Of a stretch of 7,882 bases of DNA, positions 1 through 5,995 are shown piece by piece. The stretch lies in contig DAIEQT010000116.1 in the NCBI GenBank assembly GCA_027347545.1, positions 1 to 7,882 on the forward strand, given 5' to 3'. Position 1 is the stretch's first letter. Each line of letters begins with the position of its first letter. The notes under the pieces are model-generated. The model was not told where the DNA came from, did not search any database, and saw only the letters and a program-made list of their open reading frames with translations. This stretch comes from Ignavibacteria bacterium (GTDB lineage: Bacteria; Bacteroidota; Ignavibacteria; Ignavibacteriales; Melioribacteraceae). The position numbers were made by a program, and so were the translations under genes.

Positions 1-34
1 GGCGTCTTCAGCGAGGCGAGCGGCTTATAGCTAA

Positions 35-592
35 TTAGACTTCCATAATTTCTTTTTCTTTGTGCTTAATAATTTCATCAATCTTAACAATGTGTTCGTC
101 GGTAAGCTTCTGTGTTTCCTTTTCGGCTTCTTTCAATTCATCTTCTGTAAGCTTCTTATCTTTTTCTTGCTTTTTTAAGTGTTCGTTTGCATCACGGCGC
201 ACATTACGCAATGCAACCTTGGATTCTTCGCCAAACTTCTTAACAAGCTTAACAAATTCTTTTCTGCGCTCTTCATTTAACGGTGGAATTGGAATCTTAA
301 TATTCGTTCCATCGCTAATTGGGTTTAAGCCAAGTCCGGAAGCAAGAATAGCTTTATCAATAAGCTGAATCATTGATTTATCCCACGGTGTAATTGCTAA
401 TGTGTGAGTATCAAGAACGCTAACGTTGCCAACCTGGCTCAGCGGACTCATAGTACCGTAGTAATCAACTTTAATTCCATCGAGAAGAGCGGTTGTAGCT
501 TTACCTGTTCTAATTTTTGCAATTTCATTTCTAAATGCTTCGACGGTTTTATCCATCCTTTGTCTGGCATCTTTAATTTGTTCGTTGTTCAT
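35..592 (-). CDS. frr: Ribosome recycling factor
   Basis: Ribosome recycling factor acts in the cytoplasm after termination: with EF-G it splits the post-termination ribosome so that subunits can be reused. The 185-residue product has the usual full length. Visible family signatures are IRTGKA (27-32), the YYG of the beta-rich domain (44-46), PLNEERR (104-110) and the VRRDAN segment (131-136), whose arginine is the essential ribosome contact in the family. The C-terminal half is the charged helical part of the three-helix bundle. The ATG at 592 is preceded by GAGG (601-604) at 8-nt spacing. It lies 17 nt downstream of the pyrH stop, so the two are almost certainly cotranscribed. It is the last gene of the block; no clear terminator is visible in the 34 nt before the window edge. 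Confidence 0.97.
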   Translation of the reverse strand: MNNEQIKDARQRMDKTVEAFRNEIAKIRTGKATTALLDGIKVDYYGTMSPLSQVGNVSVLDTHTLAITPWDKSMIQLIDKAILASGLGLNPISDGTNIKIPIPPLNEERRKEFVKLVKKFGEESKVALRNVRRDANEHLKKQEKDKKLTEDELKEAEKETQKLTDEHIVKIDEIIKHKEKEIMEV

Positions 593-609
593 TATAGTAT
601 CCTCGTAGA

Positions 610-1347
610 TTATTTCTTACTTTCTGAAAAATTTCCAACTGAAGTTCCAATACTCTGTCCGGTAACAAGCTTTAGCAAGTTATCCGGTTTATCCATATTA
701 AAAACAATTATTGGCAAATTATTTTCTTTGCATAGCGAAATGGCTGTCATATCCATAACGCGTAAGTTTTTCTGAAGTACATCCAAATATGAAATCTCAT
801 CAAACATAACCGCGTCCGGGTTTTTTTCCGGATCCTCATTATAAACACCATCTACCCGTGTACCTTTTATGATTGCGTCGGCTTCAATTTCAACAGCACG
901 CAAAGAAGCGGCTGTATCTGTACTAAAATAAGGATGTCCGGTTCCGGCGCCAAAAATAACAATTCTCTTTTTTTCAAGATGGCGGATAGCTCTGCGGCGG
1001 ATATAAGGCTCAGCAATCGCGCTCATGTTAATCGCGGTCATTAAGCGTGTGTACATTCCATTATTTTCAAGAGTGTTCTGAAGAGCCAAAGAATTAATCA
1101 TCGTTGCCAGCATTCCCATTTGGTCGCCGGTTACGCGGTCAATTCCTTGTCCGCTGGCATTTAAGCCCCGGTAAATGTTTCCGCCGCCGATTACAATTCC
1201 TACTTGCACGCCTAGATCATGAATTTTCTTTATCTCTTTAGCGAAGAAAGTTAGAATCTGAGGATCAATACCAAATTCACCTTCACCGGCAAGGGACTCG
1301 CCGGAAAGCTTTAACAAAATTCTTTTGTACTTAAGATTATTATTCAT
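610..1347 (-). CDS. pyrH: UMP kinase (uridylate kinase)
   Basis: Bacterial UMP kinase transfers phosphate from ATP to UMP to give UDP, the committed step from de novo UMP to all pyrimidine nucleotides. It belongs to the amino acid kinase family, forms hexamers and is usually GTP-activated and UTP-inhibited. The 245-residue protein is full length. It shows KLSGESL (13-19), GGGNIYRG (54-61), [13 protein letters not shown] (70-82), [15 protein letters not shown] (133-147) for nucleotide binding, and DGVYNEDP (166-173). Upstream of ATG 1347 there is only a weak GGAA. The gene starts 14 nt downstream of an intrinsic terminator placed after tsf, so its expression depends either on readthrough or on a promoter overlapping that terminator. 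frr follows 17 nt downstream. Confidence 0.97.
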   Translation of the reverse strand: MNNNLKYKRILLKLSGESLAGEGEFGIDPQILTFFAKEIKKIHDLGVQVGIVIGGGNIYRGLNASGQGIDRVTGDQMGMLATMINSLALQNTLENNGMYTRLMTAINMSAIAEPYIRRRAIRHLEKKRIVIFGAGTGHPYFSTDTAASLRAVEIEADAIIKGTRVDGVYNEDPEKNPDAVMFDEISYLDVLQKNLRVMDMTAISLCKENNLPIIVFNMDKPDNLLKLVTGQSIGTSVGNFSESKK

Positions 1348-1356
1348 AACGATTCC

Positions 1357-1384
1357 AATATAAAAAAAAAGGTCTTATTGTGAA
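1357..1384 (-). promoter_or_regulatory. Possible promoter embedded in the tsf terminator, facing pyrH
   Basis: On the minus strand the hexamer TTCACA (1379-1384) sits in the loop and edge of the terminator hairpin. After a 16-nt spacer it is followed by TATATT (1357-1362), which begins at the last T of the T tract. These match sigma-70 consensus at 5/6 positions each. Transcription would start near 1350, giving a pyrH mRNA with almost no leader and no Shine-Dalgarno site. The hexamers may be an accident of an AT-rich sequence, so this is a weak call. Confidence 0.3.
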
Positions 1385-1395
1385 ATAAGACCTTT
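1362..1395 (-). terminator. Intrinsic terminator between tsf and pyrH
   Basis: A perfect 12-bp inverted repeat (1368-1379 and 1384-1395) with a 4-nt loop is followed on the minus strand by a run of nine T residues, three of them pairing in the stem (1362-1370). It lies 7 nt past the tsf stop and 14 nt before the pyrH start. By structure it is a Rho-independent terminator for the ribosomal protein/tsf transcript. It may be partial and serve to lower pyrH-frr expression rather than abolish readthrough. Confidence 0.9.
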
Positions 1396-1402
1396 CCGCG
1401 TT

Positions 1403-2272
1403 TTACTTCTTTTCATCACTAAGATGAAAACGTTTGAAGTGGACTAACTTAGCCTGTGTGCCATTCTTTTGATTGAACTCATCAACGAGAGCTGAAACTT
1501 TCTTCGAATTGTCCTTTACAAAAACTTGTTCAAACAAGCAGTTTTCTTCATAATATTTATTAAGCTTACCTGTAGCAATCTTTTCTAAGATTTGTTCCGG
1601 CTTACCTTCTTTACGTGCTAACTCTTTATAGATTTCCAATTCTTTCTCGATCAAAGTTTTATCAACTTCATCGCGGTAGACGGAAATAGGTCTCATTGCT
1701 GCAACTTGCATTGCAAAATCTTTAAGCATTGGTGTAAACTCTGCTGCTTTTTCTGCTGAAACATTATCTGCAGAGATAAGAACACCAAGTTTGCTTCCGT
1801 GGTGAATATAATCTACAATCACACCGTTGTTTTCAGTTTCTATAGTGAAACGGGAAACTTCAATCTTCTCGCCGATTTTACCAATCAATGCGTTTAATTC
1901 ATCAGCAAGGTTCTTACCGTTTACTGATAAAGCCATTAACGATTCGATATTTGCCGGTTTGTTGGCAACTAAAGCTTCCAAAGCCAAATTTGCAAAGTTT
2001 AAGAAGTCATCATTCTTAGCTACGAAATCAGTTTCACAATTAACCTCAATCATTGCTGCTGATTTACCGCCATCAAAAATACTTGTTAATACAGTTCCTT
2101 CACTAGCTGTTCTTTCAGCACGTTTAGCTGCTACAGAAGCACCTTTCTTACGTAAGATATCAATTGCAACTTCTAAAACACCATTTGATTCTTCTAGCGC
2201 TTTCTTACAATCAATCATTCCGGCGCCGGTTTTATCCCTTAACTCTTTAACTTGTTGTGCACTTACTGCCAT
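1403..2272 (-). CDS. tsf: Translation elongation factor Ts
   Basis: EF-Ts is the cytoplasmic guanine nucleotide exchange factor that releases GDP from EF-Tu so it can rebind GTP and aminoacyl-tRNA. The 289-residue product is near the usual length. The N-terminal UBA-like domain carries the signature LRDKTGAGMIDCKKAL (11-26). The core has NCETDFVAKND (78-88), containing the Asp-Phe pair (82-83) equivalent to the residues that intrude beside the EF-Tu Mg site. The C-terminal part ends with the typical LFEQVFVKD segment. ATG 2272 has AAGGAA (2281-2286) at 8 nt. It follows rpsB after a 121-nt spacer, the standard rpsB-tsf pairing, and is closed by a strong terminator. Confidence 0.98.
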   Translation of the reverse strand: MAVSAQQVKELRDKTGAGMIDCKKALEESNGVLEVAIDILRKKGASVAAKRAERTASEGTVLTSIFDGGKSAAMIEVNCETDFVAKNDDFLNFANLALEALVANKPANIESLMALSVNGKNLADELNALIGKIGEKIEVSRFTIETENNGVIVDYIHHGSKLGVLISADNVSAEKAAEFTPMLKDFAMQVAAMRPISVYRDEVDKTLIEKELEIYKELARKEGKPEQILEKIATGKLNKYYEENCLFEQVFVKDNSKKVSALVDEFNQKNGTQAKLVHFKRFHLSDEKK

Positions 2273-2310
2273 AAAACTAATTCCTTGTTATTACGTGTTA
2301 ATAAATCTTA

Positions 2311-2326
2311 TCTCTATTAGTAGAGA
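2311..2326 (-). other. Small hairpin in the rpsB-tsf spacer
   Basis: TCTCTA (2311-2316) and TAGAGA (2321-2326) form a 6-bp stem with a 4-nt loop in the 121-nt spacer. There is no T tract after it in either direction, so it is not an intrinsic terminator. It could be an mRNA processing or stability element separating rpsB from tsf. No function can be assigned. Confidence 0.35.
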
Positions 2327-2378
2327 ACTATCCGAAAACTAATTTGTTAACTACCCGAACATGATACTTTGTTTCTCG

Positions 2379-2393
2379 TCCGCCTTAGGCGGA
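2379..2393. repeat. Short GC-rich hairpin directly after rpsB
   Basis: TCCGCC (2379-2384), a 3-nt loop and GGCGGA (2388-2393) make a compact GC-rich stem touching the rpsB stop codon. It lacks a following T tract. Its GC content contrasts with the AT-rich spacer, suggesting a dispersed palindromic repeat unit or a 3'-end stabiliser. Copy number elsewhere in the genome is unknown. Confidence 0.45.
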
Positions 2394-3338
2394 TTAATTT
2401 TCTGAATTTGGTTCAGCTGGTTTTTCTTCAGCCTTTACTTCCGGTTGAGCAGCTGGAGCTGGTCTAGAATCGCTTCTCGGGAATGGCTTTCTATCTCTAT
2501 CTGTGCGTGGTCTTCTATCTCCGCCGCCTTTTCTATCATCGCGTCCTTCAAATTTTACACGGCGAACTTTTCCCTTACCATCTTTCTTTTCAACTTCTTC
2601 TTCAATCTTATTATTTTTTTCGCCTTCAGCTGCTTCGTGAGCTCTTAACTCTTTAGCTTTTGCCGAACCTTCAATTACTGCTTCAGCAATAACCTTTGCA
2701 ATAACTTCTACAGCACGTGCTGCGTCATCGTTAGCCGGAATTACGTAATCAATCGGATCAGGATCACAGTTTGTATCAACAATTGCAAATACAGGAATGT
2801 TTAATCTTTTTGCTTCATTAACAGCAATAGACTCTTTCTTTACGTCAACGATAAATAATGCGCCAGGTAATTTTCCCATTGTTTCAACACCGTCAAGAAG
2901 TTTTCTGAGCTTATCTCTTTCACGGGATTTCATTAAACGTTCTTTCTTGGTAATTTTTTCAAATGTACCGTCGCTTTCCATCTTATCAATAGCTTGTAAG
3001 CGTTTAATGCTTTTACGGATTGTAGAAAAATTTGTTAACATTCCGCCTAACCAACGTTCGCTAACCCAGTTGCTGTCGCTTCTCTTTGCTTCTTGAGCGA
3101 TAATTCCCTTTGCTTGTTTTTTTGTACCAACAAAAAGAATTCTCTTTCCTTGCGATACAACTTCCGTCATTGCTTGAGCAGCAACGTCAATTGCATCGGA
3201 AGTTTTCTTTAAATCAATTATATGAATACCATTCTTCTCCATGAAGATGAACGGTTTCATTTTGGGATTCCATCTGCGTGTAAGGTGCCCGAAGTGTGCA
3301 CCGGATTCGATGAGTTCAGTGAGTTGTACTCTTGGCAT
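2394..3338 (-). CDS. rpsB: 30S ribosomal protein S2 with long C-terminal tail
   Basis: S2 binds late to the back of the 30S subunit and helps recruit S1. The start is taken at ATG 3338 (product begins [10 protein letters not shown]), because AGGAG (3344-3348) lies 5 nt upstream; an in-frame ATG 45 nt further out has no family support. The 314-residue protein shows the S2 hallmarks ESGAHFGH (11-18), RRWNPKM (21-27), GTKKQA (71-76), [13 protein letters not shown] (91-103), the coiled-coil region around 108-150, and [19 protein letters not shown] (198-216). The canonical fold ends near residue 230. The remaining ~84 residues are low complexity: mixed acidic-basic (244-260), Arg/Asp/Gly-rich (260-292), then Pro/Ala/Glu-rich to the C terminus. 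The tail is probably disordered. The core assignment is certain; the tail's role is unknown. Confidence 0.97.
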   Translation of the reverse strand: MPRVQLTELIESGAHFGHLTRRWNPKMKPFIFMEKNGIHIIDLKKTSDAIDVAAQAMTEVVSQGKRILFVGTKKQAKGIIAQEAKRSDSNWVSERWLGGMLTNFSTIRKSIKRLQAIDKMESDGTFEKITKKERLMKSRERDKLRKLLDGVETMGKLPGALFIVDVKKESIAVNEAKRLNIPVFAIVDTNCDPDPIDYVIPANDDAARAVEVIAKVIAEAVIEGSAKAKELRAHEAAEGEKNNKIEEEVEKKDGKGKVRRVKFEGRDDRKGGGDRRPRTDRDRKPFPRSDSRPAPAAQPEVKAEEKPAEPNSEN

Positions 3339-3448
3339 AAATGCTCCTGTTTTTCTTCTACTCTCTTCTTCTCTGCATTCCATCCCTTTTTTTGCGGGAC
3401 ACAGGCTGCAAATCTGAGAGTATGATTAGTTAGTTAAATAAGTAAAAA
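3339..3448 (-). promoter_or_regulatory. rpsI-rpsB spacer with foldable rpsB leader
   Basis: The 110 nt between rpsI and rpsB can fold on the minus strand with an outer 6-bp stem (ACTCTC at 3416-3421 with GAGAGT at 3360-3365) and an inner 5-bp stem (TTTGC at 3408-3412 with GCAAA at 3391-3395). A purine-rich stretch leads into the AGGAG site. S2 is known in other bacteria to repress rpsB-tsf through the mRNA leader, so an autoregulatory role is plausible but inferred. A poor promoter match, TTTACT (3441-3446), 16 nt, CATACT (3419-3424), lies just after the rpsI stop. Confidence 0.35.
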
Positions 3449-3835
3449 TTATCTCTTAGAGAATTGGAAGCGCTTGCGTGCTTTCTTCTGTCCATATTTT
3501 TTACGCTCAACCATTCTAGGATCTCTCTTAAGAAGTCCTTCTGATTTAAGCGGTGGACGGAATTCAGCATTAATTCCTTCTAATGCTCTTGCAATACCTA
3601 AACGGATAGAATCGGATTGACCATTGATACCGCCGCCGGCAGCGTTTGCAAAAACATCATACTTTCCAACTGTTTCTGTAACTACAAAAGGCATGAGAAC
3701 ATTATCTCTCTGCTCTTTCATAGGGAAGTAGTTTTCGAATGCTCTATCGTTAATTGTAACTTTTCCGGAACCAGCTCTTAAATAGACTCTGGCTACAGCA
3801 TCTTTTCTTCTACCAACATAGATTTTATCTATCAT
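3449..3835 (-). CDS. rpsI: 30S ribosomal protein S9
   Basis: S9 sits in the head of the 30S subunit, and its C-terminal tail reaches the anticodon loop of P-site tRNA. The 128-residue product is full length. It has [10 protein letters not shown] (8-17), the glycine-rich AAGGGINGQ stretch in the middle, [21 protein letters not shown], and ends in the characteristic FSKR. GGAG (3844-3847) precedes ATG 3835 at 8 nt. The start lies only 13 nt after the rplM stop, so rplM and rpsI form the conserved L13-S9 transcription pair. Confidence 0.98.
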   Translation of the reverse strand: MIDKIYVGRRKDAVARVYLRAGSGKVTINDRAFENYFPMKEQRDNVLMPFVVTETVGKYDVFANAAGGGINGQSDSIRLGIARALEGINAEFRPPLKSEGLLKRDPRMVERKKYGQKKARKRFQFSKR

Positions 3836-3848
3836 TAAAAAAGCTCCG

Positions 3849-4289
3849 TTAAAAACTTAATACTTCGGGTTTCTGCGCGCTATGCGGATGCGATTCGCCA
3901 GCATAGACTTTTAACTTTTTGCCTAATCTTTTTCCGAGTTTAGTTTTAGGCAACATGCCTTTAACTGCATTTTCAACAACCCAAGATGGGTTCTTGGTCA
4001 TTACTTCGGAAAATGAACGAAATCTTCCACCGCCCGGATAAAGGGAGTGTGAAAAATATTCTTTCTGCGATTCTCTTTTTCCAGTCATACGAACTTTATC
4101 TGCGTTGATAACAACTACGAAATCACCGGCATCCATATTAGGTGTAAATAGCGCTTTATTTTTTCCGCGTATTACACGAGCAACCTGTGCAGCTAAGCGT
4201 CCTAAGACCTGATCCTTTGCATCAACCACATACCATTTTTGATTGGCATCTTCCGGTTTGATGAATCTTGTAATTCTTTCTTGCTTCAA
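3849..4289 (-). CDS. rplM: 50S ribosomal protein L13 (TTG start)
   Basis: L13 is an early-assembling 50S protein. It shows WYVVDA (19-24), LGRLA (29-33), a [19 protein letters not shown] stretch, VKGMLPK (109-115) and [15 protein letters not shown] (128-142). No ATG lies near the expected N terminus. Two in-frame TTG codons are possible. The inner one (4287-4289) has GGAGG (4295-4299) at 5-nt spacing and gives 146 residues, near the family norm. The outer one (4305-4307) has no Shine-Dalgarno site and would place the GGAGG inside the coding region. I therefore choose the inner start. It is the first gene of the block, about 35 nt downstream of the predicted transcription start. Confidence 0.96.
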   Translation of the reverse strand: MKQERITRFIKPEDANQKWYVVDAKDQVLGRLAAQVARVIRGKNKALFTPNMDAGDFVVVINADKVRMTGKRESQKEYFSHSLYPGGGRFRSFSEVMTKNPSWVVENAVKGMLPKTKLGKRLGKKLKVYAGESHPHSAQKPEVLSF

Positions 4290-4294
4290 AACTT

Positions 4295-4299
4295 CCTCC
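4295..4299 (-). promoter_or_regulatory. Shine-Dalgarno site that fixes the rplM start
   Basis: GGAGG on the minus strand, followed by AAGTT and then TTG. It is the strongest ribosome binding site of the operon, and its position decides between two candidate TTG starts for rplM. Confidence 0.8.
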
Positions 4300-4331
4300 A
4301 AACACAAAATAACTATTTTTCAAGGGGTGTA

Positions 4332-4360
4332 AATATATTGGCAAGAGCTTAGAATGTCAA
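4332..4360 (-). promoter_or_regulatory. Sigma-70-type promoter of the rplM operon
   Basis: On the minus strand a consensus -35 TTGACA (4355-4360), a 17-nt spacer and -10 TATATT (4332-4337, 5/6) form a near-ideal housekeeping promoter. Transcription would begin around 4325, about 35 nt before the rplM TTG codon. Its strength fits a ribosomal protein operon. It also shows that the organism uses conventional -35/-10 elements rather than the TAnnTTTG type of Bacteroidia. Confidence 0.85.
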
Positions 4361-4399
4361 GAAATGAGGGTATTTTATTTTAAAGCACGGTTTTTGATG

Positions 4400-4417
4400 C
4401 CGGATTGCAGAATCCGG
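4400..4417. repeat. 7-bp hairpin between the toxin gene and the rplM promoter
   Basis: CCGGATT (4400-4406), loop GCAG, AATCCGG (4411-4417). There is no T run on either side, so a classic terminator is not supported. It lies about 50 nt downstream of the toxin stop and could limit readthrough into the ribosomal operon or be a dispersed palindromic repeat. Confidence 0.4.
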
Positions 4418-4466
4418 ATACTAGAAAATCTTATCGAATCTTATCTATCTAGTCCTTCCATTTCGT

Positions 4467-4760
4467 CTAAATTTCTCTGCCCACCCAGAAGTTGGGTTTC
4501 CGGTGTTGGTGTGCAACTGCTAACACAATAATATTGCCCTCCTTTACAGAGTAAAAGATGTTGTATGGGAAGATATTAACAACAGCCTTTCTTGTGCGTT
4601 CGGTATATTCTGTAAAACTTTCCGGGTAATTCTTAATGATTGATATTGTTCTATCAATTTCAGCTATAAACTTATTTCCCAACCCTTCACTTTGAAGATT
4701 ATAAAATTCTACTGCTTCTCTGTATTCCAAATACGCCGGTTCAAGAAAGACTACTTTCAT
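4467..4760 (-). CDS. ParE/RelE-family toxin of a type II TA module
   Basis: The 97-residue protein fits the ParE/RelE toxin superfamily. It has an N-terminal beta strand, then an Ala/Glu-rich helix with EAVEFYN (residues 16-22), the segment GLGNKFIAEID, a Pro between helix and sheet, RKAVVNIFPYNIFYSV, and the C-terminal AHQHRKPNFW typical of plasmid-stabilisation ParE-like members. RelE members cut ribosome-bound mRNA and ParE members poison gyrase; the sequence alone does not settle which applies, though the C terminus looks ParE-like. Its ATG overlaps the antitoxin stop by ATGA, implying translational coupling. It is transcribed toward, but separately from, the strong rplM promoter. Confidence 0.88.
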   Translation of the reverse strand: MKVVFLEPAYLEYREAVEFYNLQSEGLGNKFIAEIDRTISIIKNYPESFTEYTERTRKAVVNIFPYNIFYSVKEGNIIVLAVAHQHRKPNFWVGREI

Positions 4761-4960
4761 TTCTTTAATATTTCTTCGTAAGAAATAGTTTTAATTTTCC
4801 CGTTCAGATAGGCGCTATATCTTTGTTCAACTTCTTCTTTCCATAGTTTTTCCATATCGGCGTTCGGTTCGCTCAAACTTTGGGAAAGTGTTTCAATTAT
4901 AAGTAATCTTTCTGCCGGACTTAAATTGAGAGCACTTTGAATTATATTTTTCGAGTTCAT
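4757..4960 (-). CDS. Addiction-module antitoxin (PF09720/TIGR02574-like)
   Basis: The 67-residue protein matches the small 'putative addiction module component' antitoxins. An N-terminal helical region carries the LSPAERLLIIETLSQSL motif (residues 13-29). A linker is followed by an LWKEEVEQRYSAYLNGKIKTISYEEIL segment, the part of this family that normally wraps the cognate ParE/RelE toxin. I start at ATG 4960 because GGAGG (4966-4970) lies 5 nt upstream; an in-frame TTG further out would overlap that site. The stop overlaps the toxin ATG. A diverged copy of its promoter, RBS and first 23 codons lies at 5919-6037. Confidence 0.87.
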   Translation of the reverse strand: MNSKNIIQSALNLSPAERLLIIETLSQSLSEPNADMEKLWKEEVEQRYSAYLNGKIKTISYEEILKK

Positions 4961-5002
4961 TAACTCCTCCAAAACTGATAAGTAAATTATACTTAATTAT
5001 AG
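4885..5002. repeat. Direct repeat copy A: intact antitoxin 5' end and promoter
   Basis: This 118-nt stretch aligns with 5919-6037 with about 15 substitutions and one single-base indel, roughly 87% identity by eye. It covers the first ~23 antitoxin codons, the Shine-Dalgarno site and the -10 region. Identity stops inside the antitoxin gene on one side and just past the upstream TATAAT on the other. Confidence 0.9.
4979..4995. promoter_or_regulatory. Palindrome over the TA -10 box, candidate operator
   Basis: TAAGTA (4979-4984) and TACTTA (4990-4995) are perfect 6-bp arms with a 5-nt centre, overlapping the -10 TATAAT. TA modules are usually autorepressed by the antitoxin or TA complex at palindromes overlapping the promoter, so this is a reasonable operator candidate. 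Copy B (about 6012-6030) carries one arm substitution. Confidence 0.45.
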
Positions 5003-5015
5003 CATAAATATACAA
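4986..5015 (-). promoter_or_regulatory. TA module promoter
   Basis: Minus-strand TATAAT (4986-4991) with TTGTAT (5010-5015) at 18 nt. A second TATAAT lies at 4996-5001. The -10 is consensus and the -35 weak (3/6). The duplicated copy keeps both TATAAT boxes and a TTG-containing -35 at the same spacing. Confidence 0.6.
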
Positions 5016-5056
5016 CGGAAAAACATGCCCGGGCTGATAGTTTTGTTGTTTCCGTT
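5014..5056. other. Inverted repeat between DinD-like gene and TA promoter
   Basis: AACGGAAA (5014-5021) and TTTCCGTT (5049-5056) are perfect 8-bp arms enclosing 27 nt that include the palindrome GCCCGGGC (5027-5034). It starts immediately after the stop of the DinD-like gene and touches the TA -35 box. It may act as a weak terminator for the upstream gene or as a boundary of an inserted segment. No clear T tract follows on the minus strand. Confidence 0.4.
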
Positions 5057-5057
5057 T

Positions 5058-5891
5058 TTATTTCAATTTCCGTTTTTTCTTTTCAGATAGCTGAAGATAA
5101 TTTTCTTTTGAAACAATGTTTTTACCGGTTTCCTTTTCAAGAGCAATACGGGCATCTCCGGCAATTTTACCTCCCTTATTAGCAGCGGTTTTATTTTCAA
5201 CAAATCCCTTAGCATCGACTTTTTTAGTTATTTCAGTAGTTGAGGCTTCGCCGAGCATAGTAAAAATTAACTCAAGATCGGTCATATGGTCTCTAAGGTT
5301 TTCTCCTTTTCCCGGCAAATTTTTTAATTCCTTGTATTCAGAAGGAGTTAAACCCAAAGTTGCTTTGCTAATTTCTGAAGTAAGAATAGCGAATTCAATT
5401 TGCTCTTTTACACCGCGCTTTTTCCATTCACCGGTTAATTCATCTCTAACAGCAATGCCGCGTAACCGCTTTTCAATCCATTCATCGCCGTACCCTTTAG
5501 CTTTATAGATTTCTTTTATCCGTCGAGAGGCGAGTTCGGGGTTTTCAATTTCCTCCAACCGTTCGTAACCAACACGTGCAAGCCATCTTTTAAACGGCTC
5601 TGCTTTTGGAGATGGGATGGATTGAATAATTCTTAACAATCCCTCTGAATTTGCAGCTTGAACTTTACGAATTTTGCCATCTGCCGCAATCATTTCAAGG
5701 GGGGTACAAATTGTACCCCAGTTGGAATTAAGTTGTTCATCTCGTTGACGAAGTCTTTTCACATACTGCTTGATATCGGTGCTGTCGGTTAATGCTTCAA
5801 CAACATCGGCAACAGAGAAATACCATTTCTGTTCTTCCTCGTTCCATGCTGAACGGATTGTTACCGATTCGAAAAGTTTAATATTGCTCAT
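5058..5891 (-). CDS. Bro-N / DinD-like protein (antirepressor family)
   Basis: The 277-residue protein combines two recognisable parts. Residues about 5-110 resemble the Bro-N domain of phage antirepressors and baculovirus BRO proteins, with WYFSVADVVEAL (23-34), VQAANSEGLLRIIQSIPSP and FKRWLARVGYE (100-110). The C-terminal part, NLRDHMTDLELIFTMLGEA (198-216), then GF.ENK.AA, GGKIAGDAR (240-248) and ENYL (263-266), resembles the C-terminal region of Escherichia coli DinD, an SOS-induced protein reported to inhibit RecA filaments. DNA binding or RecA modulation is therefore inferred, not shown. The gene stands without other phage genes. Its ATG overlaps the stop of a truncated antitoxin ORF (ATGA); its own RBS is a weak, distant AAGG. 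It ends in a lysine-rich tail. Confidence 0.8.
   Translation of the reverse strand: MSNIKLFESVTIRSAWNEEEQKWYFSVADVVEALTDSTDIKQYVKRLRQRDEQLNSNWGTICTPLEMIAADGKIRKVQAANSEGLLRIIQSIPSPKAEPFKRWLARVGYERLEEIENPELASRRIKEIYKAKGYGDEWIEKRLRGIAVRDELTGEWKKRGVKEQIEFAILTSEISKATLGLTPSEYKELKNLPGKGENLRDHMTDLELIFTMLGEASTTEITKKVDAKGFVENKTAANKGGKIAGDARIALEKETGKNIVSKENYLQLSEKKKRKLK
5701..5719. repeat. Perfect 19-nt palindrome inside the DinD-like gene
   Basis: GGGGTACAA (5701-5709), central A, TTGTACCCC (5711-5719): perfect 9-bp arms. It encodes the conserved-looking residues W58-P64 in the Bro-N half. It could be a protein-binding site or an mRNA hairpin, or it may follow from codon choice in this motif. Confidence 0.55.
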
Positions 5892-5995
5892 GCAAATAAA
5901 GCCTTTTTATTTATTGCTAAAGTGGTTTCAATTATTAGCAATCTTTCTGCCGGACTTAAACTGAAAGTACTTTGAATGATGTTTTTTGAATCCAT
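5888..5995 (-). pseudogene. Truncated second antitoxin copy, now a 35-codon leader ORF
   Basis: ATG 5995 opens a 35-residue ORF beginning MDSKNIIQSTFSLSPAERLL. It matches the intact antitoxin (MNSKNIIQSALNLSPAERLL) through IIET at residue 24 and then diverges into 11 unrelated residues ending KKALFA. The toxin-binding half and any second toxin are gone. The old Shine-Dalgarno GGAGG is changed to GGTGG. Remarkably the frame stays open to a TGA that overlaps the DinD-like ATG as ATGA, reproducing the antitoxin-toxin coupling. It may still be translated as a coupling leader. Four amino-acid changes in about 24 residues show it is an old copy. Confidence 0.8.

Noticed and set aside
1..34. GC-rich stretch with GCGAG-type repeats after frr as a terminator
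   Set aside because: No inverted repeat with a T tract can be built from the visible bases; it may be the edge of a repeat cut by the window.
1827..2342. Long plus-strand open frame opposite tsf
   Set aside because: It is antisense to a certain tsf gene, encodes a Ser/Ala-rich product with no recognisable motif, and lacks a convincing RBS.
3339..3383. 15-residue N-terminal extension of S2
   Set aside because: AGGAG sits just before the inner ATG, and the extension has no counterpart in S2 proteins.
5116..5508. Plus-strand open frame opposite the DinD-like gene
   Set aside because: A shadow of the conserved minus-strand gene; composition follows from the reverse complement.
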